A DNA stretch of 64,000 nucleotides from Dirofilaria immitis (taxonomy: Eukaryota > Nematoda > Chromadorea > Rhabditida > Onchocercidae), in assembly GCA_024305405.1 (NCBI GenBank), contig JAKNDB010000088.1, forward strand, positions 1,506,001 to 1,570,000, read 5' to 3'. This document shows, piece by piece, positions 26,083 through 39,700 of this stretch; the stretch's first letter is position 1; the number at the start of each line of letters is the position of its first letter. Below the pieces are notes generated by a model. That model did not search any database. It was not told the DNA's origin and saw nothing but the letters and a program-made list of their open reading frames with translations. The position numbers and the translations under genes were made by a program.

Positions 26083-26398
26083 ACTCTCGATAGAAAGATT
26101 TGATTTTATTGATGGGAGAAAATAGCTCGCGATGGAAAGATTTGATTCTATTGAGGAAGAGAATAGCTCTCGATAGAAAGATTTGATTTTATTGATGGGA
26201 GAAAATAGCTCGCGATGGAAAGATTTGATTCTATTGAGGAACAGAATAGCTCTCGATGGAAAGATTTGATTTTATTGATGGGAGAGAATAGTTCTCGATG
26301 GGAAAAACTTAATTTTATTAGGAGGGGAAAATATCTCTGGATAGAAAAATTTGATTCTATTGAAGGAAGAGAATATCTCTCGATGAAAAGAACTTCTC
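26083..26398. repeat. 42-bp tandem repeat with 84-bp higher order
   Basis: About seven units of AGCTCTCGATAGAAAGATTT plus GATTTTATTGATGGGAGA. Two variants alternate (GATTTTATTGATGGGAG and GATTCTATTGAGGAAGAG), giving an 84-bp super-unit. Because 42 is divisible by three, the frame stays open over part of the array, but nothing else suggests coding. Confidence 0.9.
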
Positions 26399-28555
26399 TC
26401 TTTCTCTTCTCTCTTCAGTTATTAATCAAAATTGATAAAATTAATTGATAGTACGAAAAAAAAATAAATAAATAAAGTATGTTTAAATAAATTAGGTAAA
26501 AATTTAACTTAATTATTTAGAAATGGATCATCGAAAATTGAATTTAGAAATGGATTATCAAAAGTTGAAGTGAAAAGAAAATAAAATTGATTTAATTCAT
26601 TTCTAAGTTTCTCATTCATTAATTATCGATTATCAGTATTATTTTCTCATATATATTTTTAACTAATCATAATGAATTTCATCAAACCTAACATATTTCA
26701 TTTTCTTTTTTCGATAAAGGTATGATCATAGAAATTAGGAATAGAAATAGTTGAATAATGAAATAATACATATATGAAAATTGCATATTTGTCATTTGCT
26801 TTTTCTAAAAAATTCAATCATAAATTCTTAACAATTTCAAAATTAAATTATCAAATTAATTAATCAGATTAATTGATTAACAGTTTAAAACAATCTCGAT
26901 TAAAATTCAACTTTTTAAGATTCATTTTTGACAATTAACATTTTAACAAATTTTAATTTCTATTTAATCCATTTCAAACAATTTTTTAATTTTTAGAATC
27001 GAAATATTAGTTCATTTTAACAAATGATTCTAGCCTAATTTTGTCAATTAATAATCTATTTTATTTTTATCACTCGTTTACTCGAGAAAATATCAATTTA
27101 AATTCATACATTCTCAAAGATTTGTTAATAATTAATTATTTAATTAATTACTTAATTAATTATAATTTCTCAATTATATTATTCAAGTAATTTTACCAAA
27201 ATCACAAAAATTCAGCGATTTCTAAGATTTAATCGTTTTTTCTTCAATACTTAAAAATTTATCAAAAATTAAAATTGCATGTAAATGTTTACTAAATTCA
27301 ATTTATACATTTTAAAAATTATCAAATGTTTTATTAATTAATAATTAATGATTAATTAATTTATTATTAATTATTAAATTATATTCCAAAAATTCTTCGA
27401 AATTTTTGTAATAATTTTATCAAAAATTCAAAAAAATTTTTTTTCATTTATTTCATTTCTGTCGAAACAAAAAAAGATTTGAAGAAAAAGTTAGCATTGA
27501 AATAATTTGTATCGATGAATAATTAATAAGTAATTAATATATATATATATGTATCAAATTTTGAATAAACTTTTAACTAAACATAAGAAATGTTTTTTTT
27601 TTGAAAAAAATTCTTTTATAAAAGTTTCATTTTTCTTCATCAAATATAAACAAAATTTTATTTTAATTTCATAATTTATTTGAATTCAATAATTTTGAAT
27701 AGATAATTTTCATTGGAAAAATAACAAGAAAAAAAGGAAATTTTTAATTAGCATTGAAAAATATGTTCTATAAAAAAAATAAAATAAAAGATTATTTTTC
27801 AAAGTTATACTCAATTTACCTAAATTAATTTCTAAGATATCAAATTTATTTTAAAAAAAATTTTAATTCTTTTTCATGTTTTTGCATTTTAAAAAAATGA
27901 AAAATTTGTTAAAAATCGATATGAAATAATGAGAGAAATGAAATACTTGAATAAGTAATTAATTAATATAAGCAGTTAAGTAAACAAATATAAAATGTAT
28001 ATAATAAGTGAAATATTAGAATAAATAGTTTAAGTAAAGTTTAAAAAAATTTCAAGCAGTAAATAATTTTTGAATATGAAATAATAAAATAAATAAAGTA
28101 TTTAAATAAACGAATAATTGATAAAATATAATTGAATAAATAAACGAATCAGAACAAGTAAAATAAACTTGAATAAGTTGTATAAAACTAATATATCATG
28201 TGAAAAAGTTTGTAAGAAAAATTTAAACAAAGTTTAATAACCAATTTTAAACAATCAATCATATTGTTATCATCGTTTTTAAAATGATAATCTATCATTT
28301 TTTGTAAGTTTCATTTACGATTTATTCGGATTGATTAGATTTTTAAACTTATTGACTTTTATCATTAAATAATAGAAATTAATAAATAAAAAAATTGCAA
28401 TTGAAATTTTTCACTTTTTCTCTCTTTTAATTTATTTTTCCTTCCATCATGAATTTTTAATTAATTAAAAACGAAGTTTGACTAAAATTAATTTTTTTTA
28501 TCAAAAATATTATTTATTATTAATTTGAATATAATTTTTATATTTTTGTCTAAAA

Positions 28556-28600
28556 ATTTTTTCATTTCAAATTTTAATTTGAAATGAAAAATTGTGAAAA
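28556..28600. repeat. Inverted repeat around TTTTAATTT
   Basis: TTTTTCATTTCAAATT faces AATTTGAAATGAAAAA around a short centre. It lies 150 bases outside the larger foldback. Confidence 0.8.
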
Positions 28601-28739
28601 AACTGCTCAAAAAAATTTTAATTAATTAATTATTTTCTCTTCTCTTTCCTTTCTCTCTCTCTCCTTCTCTCCTTCTCTCTCTCTCTCTTTCTCTCTCATT
28701 TTTTCTTTTCTAAAAAAATTTCTTTCGCAAATAAATTTA

Positions 28740-29302
28740 ATTTTAGTAAAATGTGAAATAACAATTGAAATGAATGAAATTTGTTGATTTCAAATTTGTT
28801 TTTCGTTTATTTGATTATTTTATTTAAATTTATTTCTTGAAATAATTTTTAAAAAAGTATATAAAAACCGAAAATTCTTATATTCTTTTCGATAAAGAGA
28901 GAGATATGAAGAGAGAGGGAAAGAGTGAGAGAGAAAGAAAGAAGAATGAAAATGTATATGTATGGGACTTTTCAAAATTTTAAAAGATAGAGGGAGAGAG
29001 AGAGAGAAAGGAGGGAAGAATGAAAATGTATATATATATGGGACTTTTCAAGATTTTAAAAGAGAGAGGAGAGAGAGAGAGAAAGAAGGGAAGAATGAAA
29101 ATGTATATATATATATGGGACTTTTCAAGATTTTAAAAGAGAGAGGGAGAGAGAGAGAGAAAGAAGGGAAGAATGAAAATGTATGGAAATTTTTAAAAGG
29201 TAAAATTCAAATAAAATAATCAAATAAATGAAAAAACAAATTTTTGAAATCAACAAATTTCATTCATTTCAATTGTTATTTCACATTTTATTAAAATTTT
29301 CA
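28740..29302. repeat. Foldback: about 100-bp inverted arms around GA minisatellite
   Basis: The left arm (about 28740-28840) contains AAAATGTGAAATAACAATTG, AAATGAATGAAATTTGTTG and TTTATTTGATTATTTTATTT. The right arm (about 29200-29302) is its reverse complement with a few mismatches and one small indel: AAATAAAATAATCAAATAAA, CAACAAATTTCATTCATTT and CAATTGTTATTTCACATTTT. The roughly 360-base interior holds the GA-rich minisatellite. No open frame or obvious target-site duplication is seen. Confidence 0.85.
28893..29192. repeat. GA-rich minisatellite, unit about 80-84 bp
   Basis: Three and a half units of GGGACTTTTCAAGATTTTAA, a GA-rich tract, then GAAGAATGAAAATGTATATA. The number of TA and GA dinucleotides varies between units. 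A CT-rich tract at 28636-28698 just outside the left arm is complementary to its GA part. Confidence 0.9.
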
Positions 29303-32075
29303 TAAATCTAAAAATAATTAATTCTCTCTTTTTTTTTTAATTATCAAATAGACCTTAAAATTTTTTTCCATTTTTCTCGAAATATTTATTTAAAATTAAA
29401 AAAAGGAAACGATTTTTAACAAAAACAAAAAAAAAAATTTAGCACTAAAAATGATAGCACTAAAATGATAGTAAAACAATATTTATTTCTATTGTTATTG
29501 CTTTTTAAGCTCTTAAAATTTTAATATTTTTCCATAAATAAAAATGATTTTCATTTTTATATTTTTTTTATTTCGTAATTTTTAAATTTTCTCTTTTTTA
29601 AAAAAAATCGCTCAAATTCGTAAAGAAAAAAAAGAATTGAGCCTTTAAAAAGCACAAGCATTCGTTCGTAAAATTTTTAATGTAAATTTTTTTCCTTCTT
29701 CTCTAGTTAATATTGCAAATTTTATTATCATCAAAAAAAAATTTGATTTTATTTAAAGTAAAGAAAAAGAAATGCAAAAATGCTTACATATCAATTTATT
29801 TGTTAAGGCATATAAAAGTTGTAAAAAATTGATCAAAAATTTATCAATTTGAATTTGAATATTCATTCAAAATTTTTATTACTAATTGCTAATTTACGTT
29901 CCAAAAAAGGGAGAGAAGAAATTTTATTACTAATTTAAATTCTAAAAAAAAGGGAGAAGAAATTGTTTACATAGCTATTAGTTATGTAACATAAAATTTA
30001 TATAATTCAGCGAATTTTAGGATGAAGGAAAAGTTTAAAGTTTTGAAAAGTTTGAAAGAAATTTTCAAATTACTTAAACAAATGTTTTATTTAAAAGAAA
30101 TTGAAATTGAGAGTTGATGTTGAATTTAATATTAGAATTAAAGGAAATGTAAAAGTATTATGCTAAAAAAATATATAAATAAGTAATATGCTAGGAATTA
30201 AATTAAATGGAATTAAATTAAAATAGAATTAAATTATGAAATTTAATTATCAGTTTCCTTTTATAAAATAAATGTTTAATTTCAATTTAAATTTTTATAA
30301 ATGAAAAATTAAAAATTTTTATTTTCCTTCTTAACTTATCATATAACTTATCGTGTAAGCATTTATGCTTCAGTTAAATATTCGAGAATTTTAGAAAATT
30401 ATGGGCAAAAAGACGTCATTAGCTTGATGAATGAATTATAAGTTGTTTAACGTCATTTTAGTACAATTTTTCAAAAATATTATGATTTACATATTTGTTA
30501 TTAAAATAATCACATATATAGATTATCAATTATTTAAGTATTACATATTTGCAATTCAAATTAATTAACAAATATTTGATTTAAACGACTGAACTAATTG
30601 AAGTTGAAGATAGTTGAATTTAAAATTAAATTTAAGAAACAGGCTAAACTAAAATATCGAAAATTTTGACAAAATTAAAATAATATTTCAATAAATGAGT
30701 ACTCTCGAAAAATTTGAACCAAAATTAAAATGTTGTTGGACCAAAAGATTTAATTATTATTTTCAACAAATAAATGTTTAAAAATTCGAACTAAATTGAA
30801 ATGGAACAGAATTTTGAAATTTCATTTATTATTTTTAACAAACGAATACTTAAAATTCGAAACTAAATTGAATTTGGGAATTAAAATCTAAGTTCTCTGA
30901 TTGAAATGCAATTTCAATCTTATCATTCAGTTATCATTTTCAGTAAATAAATATTCGAAATGGAATAATATTAAATGGAATCAAAAAATTTTTTTCTCAT
31001 AAAAAGTATTTTCTAAACTCTTTTTTATTCGAAAATTCTCATTACCTAAAATTAAAAGAAAAAAAAGGAATATGGCAAATATTTATTTTACTTAATTATA
31101 AATCAAAAATTGTTGTTTAATTAAAATTTTACATTTATGCTCATATTTTAATTTTATTCTATAATTAAAGTCTTTTGTTAATAACTTTTTTAAAATACTA
31201 TCATTATGCAATCGATAAATTTGATAAGTTATCATCAAAGTTCTTTTTTCTTTTTCAAAACTTTCATTTTTCTCCAATTTGAATAGCAACATTGAGTAAA
31301 CTGATTAAGAAAAATTAATCAGAATATTAATTCCTGTTTCTAAAGAATGTTTGTATTTTTAATTGTGAAATATTTGATAAATTTGATAAGTTATCAATTC
31401 TTTTTTTTTTATCTTATCAAAACATATCTTTCCTTTAATCTATGCTGAACAAACAACAATAAAATATCGTTCATTCTTTTTTCATTCCACATTTTTCCCA
31501 ATTCAAATCGATCATTAAGCAAGAAAGATATGGAAAAAGGCGGAAAATTTTTCAAATTGTTATTCTCAACTTTTTCTAAATTTTTAACGATAGAAATGAG
31601 AGAAAAAAATGAAAAGGATGGAAAAGTAGGAATAAAGAGAGAGAGGGAGAGAGAGAGAAGGAGAGAGAGTGGGAAAATTTAATTTATCATATTATAATGG
31701 AGGATATTTGATGTGAGGAAAAAAGAGAGAGGAATTTCATGTGATTGAATAAAAAATTGATAATGAAATAGTTCACAAAATTTTTTTTAACTTTTTATTC
31801 TCATAAAATTTACATTCCTTTTTTCTCTTTTTTTCTTTTTATTTTTGTCTTAATTGAATAATTAATGAAATGAATTGATTTCTAATATTTTATTTCGTTT
31901 TTTAATTTTTGAATTAATAAATATAAAATTGGCTTATTTCATTTATTGGCTATTAATGTTAATGTAATGTTATTTAATAAATGATAAATATTCATTTATT
32001 GCTTTGTTCAGTTTAATTTTATAATTAAAAATTAAATTCAATTTGTTTATTTTTTAATTATTAAATTCTATAAAA

Positions 32076-32797
32076 GAGCAATCCTAATTTTCAATCAATT
32101 CTAATGTTCAATCAATTCCAATTTTCAATCAATTCTAATTCTCAATCAATTCTAATGTTCAATCAATTCTAATTTTCAATCAATTCTAATGTTCAATCAA
32201 TTCCAATTTTCAATCAATTCTAACTTTCAATCAATTCTAATTTTCAAACAATTCTAATTCTCAATCAATTCTAATGTTCAATCAATTCCAATTTTCAATC
32301 AATTCCAATTTTCAATCAATTCTAACTTTCAATCAATTCTACTTTTCAAACAATTCTAATTTTCAATCAATTCTAATGTTCAATCAATTCTAATTTTCAA
32401 TCAATTCTAATTTTCAATCAATTCCAATTTTCAATCAATTCCAATTTTCAATCAATTCTAACTTTCAATCAATTCTAATTTTCAAACAATTCTAATTTTC
32501 AATCAATTCTAATGTTCAATCAATTCTAATTTTCAATCAATTCTAATTTTCAATCAATTCTAATTTTCAAACAATTCTAATTTTCAATCAATTCTAATTT
32601 TCAATCAATTCTAATTTTCAATCAATTCCAATTTTCAATCAATTCTAATTTTCAATCAATTCTAACTTTCAATCAATTCTACTTTTCAAACAATTCTAAT
32701 TTTCAATCAATTCTAATGTTCAATCAATTCTAATTTTCAATCAATTCTAATTTTCAAACAATTCTAATTTTCAATCAATTCTAATTTTCAATCAACA
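32076..32797. repeat. 17-bp satellite array, about 42 copies
   Basis: The unit is AATCAATTCTAATTTTC. Variants (AATGTTC, AACTTTC, AATTCTC, CCAATTTTC, AAACAATTC) recur in ordered blocks of several units, so the array grew by duplication of multi-unit segments. It has sharp edges and ends about 400 bases upstream of the first globin exon candidate. Confidence 0.95.
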
Positions 32798-32952
32798 CCA
32801 ATATTTATTATCGTTTCTCGAAATGATCATTTCTCGAATGACTAAATGATAGGATGAAATAATTTGTAATATTTTATAGCAAAGAAAAATTTTGCATTGC
32901 CATTTCTAATTTTATCAATCGATTTTTTATTTGTTTATTTATTTCATTTGTT

Positions 32953-33180
32953 AATCAAATTAATTGTTTTAAGAATTATTTGAGAGAAAGGAAGAAATAG
33001 AGAAAGAGAAAGAGAACGAGAGAGAGAGAGAGAGGAAAGGGAGTAAGTGTTAATTAAATTAATTATTTTAAGATTCATTTGAAAGGAAGGGAAAAACAGA
33101 GGGAGAGAGAGAGAAAAAGAGATAGAGAAAAAGAGGGAAGGAGGGAGAGAGAAGGAAAGAGATAGAGAGAGAAAATTAAT
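32953..33180. repeat. Duplicated segment with GA-rich tails
   Basis: Two units of about 95 bp begin TTAATTAAATTAATTATTTTAAG (or a close variant) and end in GAGA-rich DNA. The second is just upstream of globin exon 1A. Confidence 0.65.
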
Positions 33181-33218
33181 GATGAAATAAATATTATTTT
33201 TAGGATTTTGGACTTGAA

Positions 33219-33405
33219 ATGGCTGTTTTCAAAAAATTAAAAATTAAAAAAGATCAACAACGATTGCAATCATCTGATACGGAATCAATCAAGCAACTTG
33301 ATCAACGCGTTGGTTTTAACACATATCGTGAATTTTTACGCTAAAAAATTATTGGAAAGCAATTGATCGTCGAAAAATGGATGCCGCAAAAATGTTATTT
33401 GAAAG
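33219..33405 (+). CDS. Globin candidate alternative first exon 1A
   Basis: This exon follows an ATTATTTTTAG acceptor (AG at 33202-33203), reads MAVFKKLKIKKDQQ, and ends with a stretch homologous to the globin exon at 36753-37012 (FTLKNYWKAIDRR, then AAKMLFE). It ends GAA AG|GTTTAA, phase 2, the same phase as the 36753 exon, so it can join exon 2 at 39181 in frame. One base is missing in the T run 33333-33337; without it the frame stops at TAA. With it, the isoform joined to exons 2-4 would be 190 aa. The acceptor just before it is a trans-splice site or the end of an unseen upstream exon. It could instead be a relic of a duplicated globin, because no other globin exons lie between 33.4 and 36.7 kb. 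Confidence 0.7.
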
Positions 33406-36400
33406 GTTTAATTAATTTTTTTTCAAATTATGTTTCCTTTTTTGTTTATATGATTTATTTATTAATTTTATAAAATTTAAAGTTTTAATTGATAAATTTA
33501 ATCAATTATGATAAGAAAAAATTATCAATTAATCCTGTTAATTGATAAAATGTTTTGCATTTTAATAAAAAATAATGAAAAAATTAATTTTATTTTTTCA
33601 AATTTGCAAATATTTTTTTAAAGAAATTATTAAAAAAGCGATTTTTCAAATTTGTAAATTATCAATCTTTTGTCCAAGTTCCAAGTTGGAAAATAATTTA
33701 AGTTTTTTTTGAAAGAAAAGAAAACTAATCTTTGTTTGTAAATATATTTTAAAATAATTTTATAAAATTTTAACTAGTAAAATGATGGATCATTTTTCGA
33801 AACTTAGTAAACAATATTGTTTATTTTAAATAATTACAAAAATTTCCTGGGAGAAATTTGTTAGCAGATAACATACTGTTAGTGTTTATCTTTTATCTAT
33901 TAGTTTTTATAGAACAATTACAAAAATTATTTGTTTTTGTAAACAATTGCAAAAATCTTATTGATAGAAATTTATTCATCATATAGATAATTTCACCGTT
34001 GTTTATTGATAAACAACTATAAAAAATAATAATTAAAAACAAAAACTGATTATTATAATTAAAAAAAAAAATGAAATCTGATAAGAAAATCTACACAATT
34101 AGGTCGAATAGGCTTTATTAATTTCGTTTTTTTATAGAAACTTTTTTTGCATGCAAATTTTTTTCATCGATGAATCAAATCTTTTTTAATTATTAAATTA
34201 GATTTTAATTCTGAAAATTTTATAAGAATGATGAAATTTCAATTTTATTTATTACAAATAAATAAAATGTATGAAATGAGAAAATTGATTGATTACTTAA
34301 TAAATTAATTCTTTTCATTTCAATTTTAATTCAATTTATGAAATGAATTAAAATTTTGAATTTAAAATCTGAAAAAATTAAAAGATCGTTTCTTTTTTCT
34401 CAAAAATTTAATAATTTACTAATTAATTTATATAGCAATGAATAAATAATTAATTTAATTTGTTAATTATTCATTTTCATTTCATCATTTTATTATTTAT
34501 TTATATTAAAATTAAATCTCTCTTATCAAAAATTATTCATTCTTATCAATAAAAAATTATAGCAATTAATAATAACGATAATAGTGAAAAATAGAATTAG
34601 AAATAGAAATTAAAGTATTTTGTAAATATATCGAAATTAAATGCTACCAAAAGTAGTAATAATGTTTCATTTAATGAATTAAAATATCAAATATTTTATA
34701 TCAAAAGTACACATATATGTTTATTTCTTATCAGTAATCAATGAGAAAATAATGATAATAATGAAATGATAAAAATTTATTAGAAATAAATTAAACATAA
34801 TGGATAATAATTATGTTATATTTAATGAAACAAAAATAAAACGAAATATCGAATATTTCATATCAATATTATACATGTCTTTATCAATATAAGAAAATGA
34901 TTAGTAATTAATAATGATAATAGTACTTAACGATAATCATTAATGACAGAAATGATATCAGTGGATTAAGATCAAATATAAATAATGATTGATAATTATG
35001 AGTTATTTAATGAGTTAAAAAAGACTAAAGATCAAATATTTCATTTCAAAATGATACATATATTCTTATCAATATCAATATAAAACAAATTATGATATAA
35101 ATAATAATTATCATTAACAGTAGCAATTAATATTATAAGTAAGACTAATCAATAATGATAATAATAATATTTTTATTTAATTAACAAAAAAACGAAGAGC
35201 GGAAAAAAAGGAAAATGAGAGGGGAAAAAGTTTGAAAGAAATATATTATCAATTGTTGTTAAAGATATTATTAATATTGATAGCAAAATTTTAAGATGGA
35301 AAATGAAAAAGGTAAAAGAAGAAATGAGAATAAGAGAGAGAGAGGAGAGAGAGCGAAAGAAAAAGGGAGAGAGAGACGAAATGGTTGTCATGACAGCTGC
35401 TAGAAAAAGTTTTTAAGATTATCCGAATAATCATTCATACCTTCCTTTCGTCATCATTTTCATTCACATTCACATATTCATATTCATATCTCACATTCGT
35501 ATTCGTATTGGTATTCATATTCATATTCATATTCGTATTCATATCTCACATTCATATTCGTATTCATGTCTCATATTCATGTTCTATTCATATTCATATT
35601 CATATTCATAATCGCATTCATATTCATATTTACAAATGGTTCAAACGAATAGAAACTCTTATTTCATTACTATTCGATTACTGATTTAATTCTGTTCTGC
35701 TAAAATTTCCCTATCCATTTATATATATATATATATATATCATAATATGATATATATTCGAATTGAATATTAGATACTGATTTATTATTCTATTAGAAAT
35801 TAAAATTTATGAATTGTTTTATTCATAAATTATTTAATTTAATAAATTAAACTATTTATTGCAATATACAATTTAATTAAATTATTCATATTGATAATTT
35901 AATTAGTCATATTGATAATTTAATCAATCATATCGATAATTTATCATGATTTATTAATGATTTGAAGAAAAAATCATCGCCTTTTTTTTTACTAATTAAT
36001 GAATGAATTTTGTTTTTTTCTTGAAATTAAATTATCGATTTATTAAATTATTTAGTAAATGATTGTTTAAATTATTTAAATCATTGATGATAAATATATT
36101 TATTTATTCGTTTATTTGGTTAAAAAACGATAAAATTTCTCAATTAATTAATTAATTAATTACTTATTTATTTATAATTTTTATTACTTTACGAAATGCT
36201 ATTATTATTTTCATAAAATAAGCTTATTTTATATTAAATTTTATTTTATTATTTTAGCATTGAAAAGAAAAAAAAATTAGAGAAGAATTTAAACGATTAT
36301 TCGAATATTTTACTACTACTACTATTACTACTACTATTATTATTATTATTATTATTTTCTTCTAATTTTTTCTACGATAATTAATTAATTTCTCGGATTA

Positions 36401-36752
36401 TTTGATTTTATTTGATATTTCTTATTTTTGGATATAAATTTTATTTATTTCATTGAAGAAGGAAAAATAAATTTTGCTCGAATTGATGAATATATTGGAA
36501 TATTTAAATTGAATTATTCGAATTAAGCTATTTCATATATGAACTGATATTATTCATATTTTCTTTAATTATATCTAAAACTATTCGTATATGAATTGAT
36601 ATTATTCATATTTATTCAAATTATAATTTATCTAAACGAAACAAAATAAAAAGAAAAAAGAATGGAAAATCTATTTCTTAATAAAAATTGTGAAGAAAAA
36701 AATTAAGCTGAATGTTTGAACTGATTTGTCGCTTTATTTTATCGAGAATTTT
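33406..36752. other. Intron or intergenic DNA between the two globin first exons
   Basis: No gene is seen. It contains a CATATT/ATTCAT hexamer-type array (35452-35632), a GA-rich patch (35330-35380), a TA run near 35722 and an ACT/ATT triplet run (36309-36356). The DNA just upstream of 36753 would hold the promoter for the second first exon. Confidence 0.55.
35452..35632. repeat. ATTCAT-type hexanucleotide array
   Basis: About 30 copies of CATATT/ATTCAT with variants CGTATT, CACATT and TCTCAC. The phrase ATTCATATCTCACATTC recurs, so a larger unit of about 50 bp is superimposed. Confidence 0.85.
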
Positions 36753-39700
36753 ATGGGTTCGGGAAGTAGTGTACCGAATCAATCGCGTAATATAACTAGT
36801 GGTGGTAATGGTGGCGGTGGTGGTGGTGGTGGTGGTGGTGGTGGTGGTGGTAAAGATCATGGTGGTAAAGATGGTGGAACTGAAAATGGTGAACAGCAAA
36901 AAGTTGATCCACGATTACCATATTCGAATTTTCGAGAATTATTCACATTGAAAAATTATTGGAAAACAATAAGACGAAATGATCGTGATTGCGCCAAAAT
37001 GATGTTTGCCAAGTTGATATTTTATTATGATATATCAAATTTGAATTAATTTTAATTCTCAAATTTTACAACTATTATATTTCAATATATTTAGCTTTGA
37101 ATTAATTTTTAAAATTACCAAAATAGCTAATATGAATTTATTATTTTAATTTTCAGTTTAAGTAATTAGTTAAAATTTTATAATTAATTACTATCATATA
37201 TGATAAAATAATTAAAAATTCCAATATATACATATGCATGTATTTGTAATAATTTATTCAAAAAAAAAAATAAAAGTTTGGAGGAAAATTTACTACAAAT
37301 ATTTTAGTTAAATTAATTTAACTAACTTGATGATACAGTATCCTCAATTCACAACTTATGCTATACTTACGAAAGATTGAAGTCTAAAAATTTTCAAAGT
37401 TTAATTTTATGCGAAAATTTTTTTTCGCAGAGTTAATAAAATTATAAATTGTTCGATTAATTTCACGATAATATTATTGCGTGATAAATTTTCTAAATAC
37501 TTTTAAATTAGGTACATATTAATAGGTAATTAATTATTTAAATAATATTGTATAAATGGTTCGAATATTTTATAATATTACGCATATGTTATACGGTATA
37601 ATATTATAACTGTATATAGAAAATAATCTCATAATTTTATTCTTTACATATTAGTATATAATTATTTGAGTATTACCGTAATAAGTATATCAGATATCAT
37701 GTATATATTATATATAATAATAGAGAAAATAGCTTACATTTTTTATTTGTTTATACGCAAAACTTTTAAAATATTTAATCAATTATTGATTTTCTTTAAT
37801 CAATTAACTTTTAAAATTTTTTTGATCGTTTAATTTTTAATCAAATAATTATCTCCCATATTTTGTAATTAATTTTTAATCATCTATTCATTATTTGAGG
37901 CTATTTCATTTTCACAGTATCGAAATATTTAGAAATATTTGATTTTATTTCTTGATATCTTTTTTTTTGCAAATTACCAGTAAATGGTTTTTTTCAGGAA
38001 AAGGTTTTTCTTCGAGAAACTTATTTTTTTCGTTTCTACGAATGAATTTTTCTCGAGAAAAATTACACAAATATTACTGTAAATTTGAGCTGAATGAACC
38101 GATCCTTTTTTTTGTTAGAGTACTTTAATAATATTTGTAATAATAATGAAGAAGAAGTAAAATTAATTAATTATGGAAATTAAATTTTTGAAAGGCTAAA
38201 AATTCTTCAAATTCGATATTTAAAAGTATACTTTTTCATATAACAAATATAAATTGTGAGAAATAAAATTGAAAATGAAAAAGATTCTTTTCTTCTACTC
38301 TAAATTTTGAATGAAAATTATGCAAATACTAATAGAAAATGCATATTTAGTAATCCAATTCGAATATAATCATTTCTTGTTTTTTCTTCATTCATTTATT
38401 TACTTGAACTATCTCATAAAAACTTCGAGATTCGATATAAATAATTTTAATTAATAGAAAATAATTATTCCTTCGTTTTTTGATCTATTTATATATTTAT
38501 CTTTTTTATCGCATAATTAGAAATTATTAATCAAATTCGAATTCTGATATGTAATAATTTCAAATTGATTAAAACAATTTCAAGATATGATATACGTCAT
38601 AAAAGTTTATCATTTGGTAAATATATTAAAATGACAAATTCTCTTTACCTTTTTGTTATTTTTTTGTTTTTTTCTATTAAAAAATGGAAAAATAATATTG
38701 ATAATTTGAGTAATTAATTTCAATTTTATATGGTCTCATTCTATAAGAAGAGAAGAGAAAGAGTCATAAATTAGATGTGATAAGATGATAAGAAAAATGA
38801 TAAGAGAGACTTACAATTTAATTAATATTATCATATATATATATATATACAATTAACAATATTATCAAAAATAGATTAATACTATCAAATATATACAACT
38901 TTTAAAATAACTTATTTTTTCTCATAATTTTGTAATCATTTTTTTAACATTGAATTTATGTCCGAGAATTGATTAATTTAAAATAATTAATTTCATTATT
39001 TTGGTATTGAAATAATTTGCCAGCAGAATAATAATAATAATTGCTGACAATAATAATAATGATGATATAAATGATAATGAATGATGATAAAGACACACTT
39101 TTTGGATAATAATATAGCAATAATAATTATCATATCAATAATAGTAATAATGATATTAAATAATTTTTTTTTACTTATAGATATTTGAAGCAGAATGCGG
39201 ATAATAAGGAGAAATATCCGAAATTAAAAATATTGACGTAAATACGATCGATGCGACAACAATTGATTCTGGCTTTGAAACGGTTGCAGCCAATTATTTA
39301 AAGGTTTTTAATAATTTATTTTAGCAATTAAAAAAGTTTTTTCGAGAAAAACAAAAACTAATTTTTAAATTTTATAATTAAATATTATTCATCTATATCA
39401 GGTATTTGATGATGTGATAACGACAGTTGAAGAAAAACCAGGTGATGTATCAGATGCATGTTCACGACTTGCAGCTGTTGGTAAAATGCATAGGACTAAA
39501 GTAAATTTTTATTTTTTAATTTTCTACAAATTATATAAAAGAAATGAGAATGAGAAAAATATAATAATCGATAATATATATTAATAAATTAAAATAAAAA
39601 TAAATTATATGAAAAAAACGAAATGAAAAAACCAAAAAAACTATGAACGAAAAATTTTGGAAAATAAAAATAAAAATTTTTTTATTTTAATTTTATTTTC

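Larger units (their letters stand above)
18599..33203. other. About 14.6 kb gene-poor, low-complexity region
   Basis: I find no supportable gene between BROX and the globin. The region is a patchwork of AT-rich DNA, TTA, TA, CT and GA microsatellites, 17-bp and 42-bp satellites, a foldback and small direct duplications, listed separately. Long open frames here (for example about 192 codons on the minus strand at 25137-25715) are simple-sequence translations. Confidence 0.6.

Noticed and set aside
26215..26448. Open frame across the 42-bp satellite
   Set aside because: The repeat unit is a multiple of three, so the openness is automatic. There are no start context, splice sites or conservation.
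28962..29219. Glu/Arg/Lys-rich repeat frame reading GLFKILK units
   Set aside because: It comes from the GA minisatellite inside the foldback. Variable TA and GA counts shift the frame between units.
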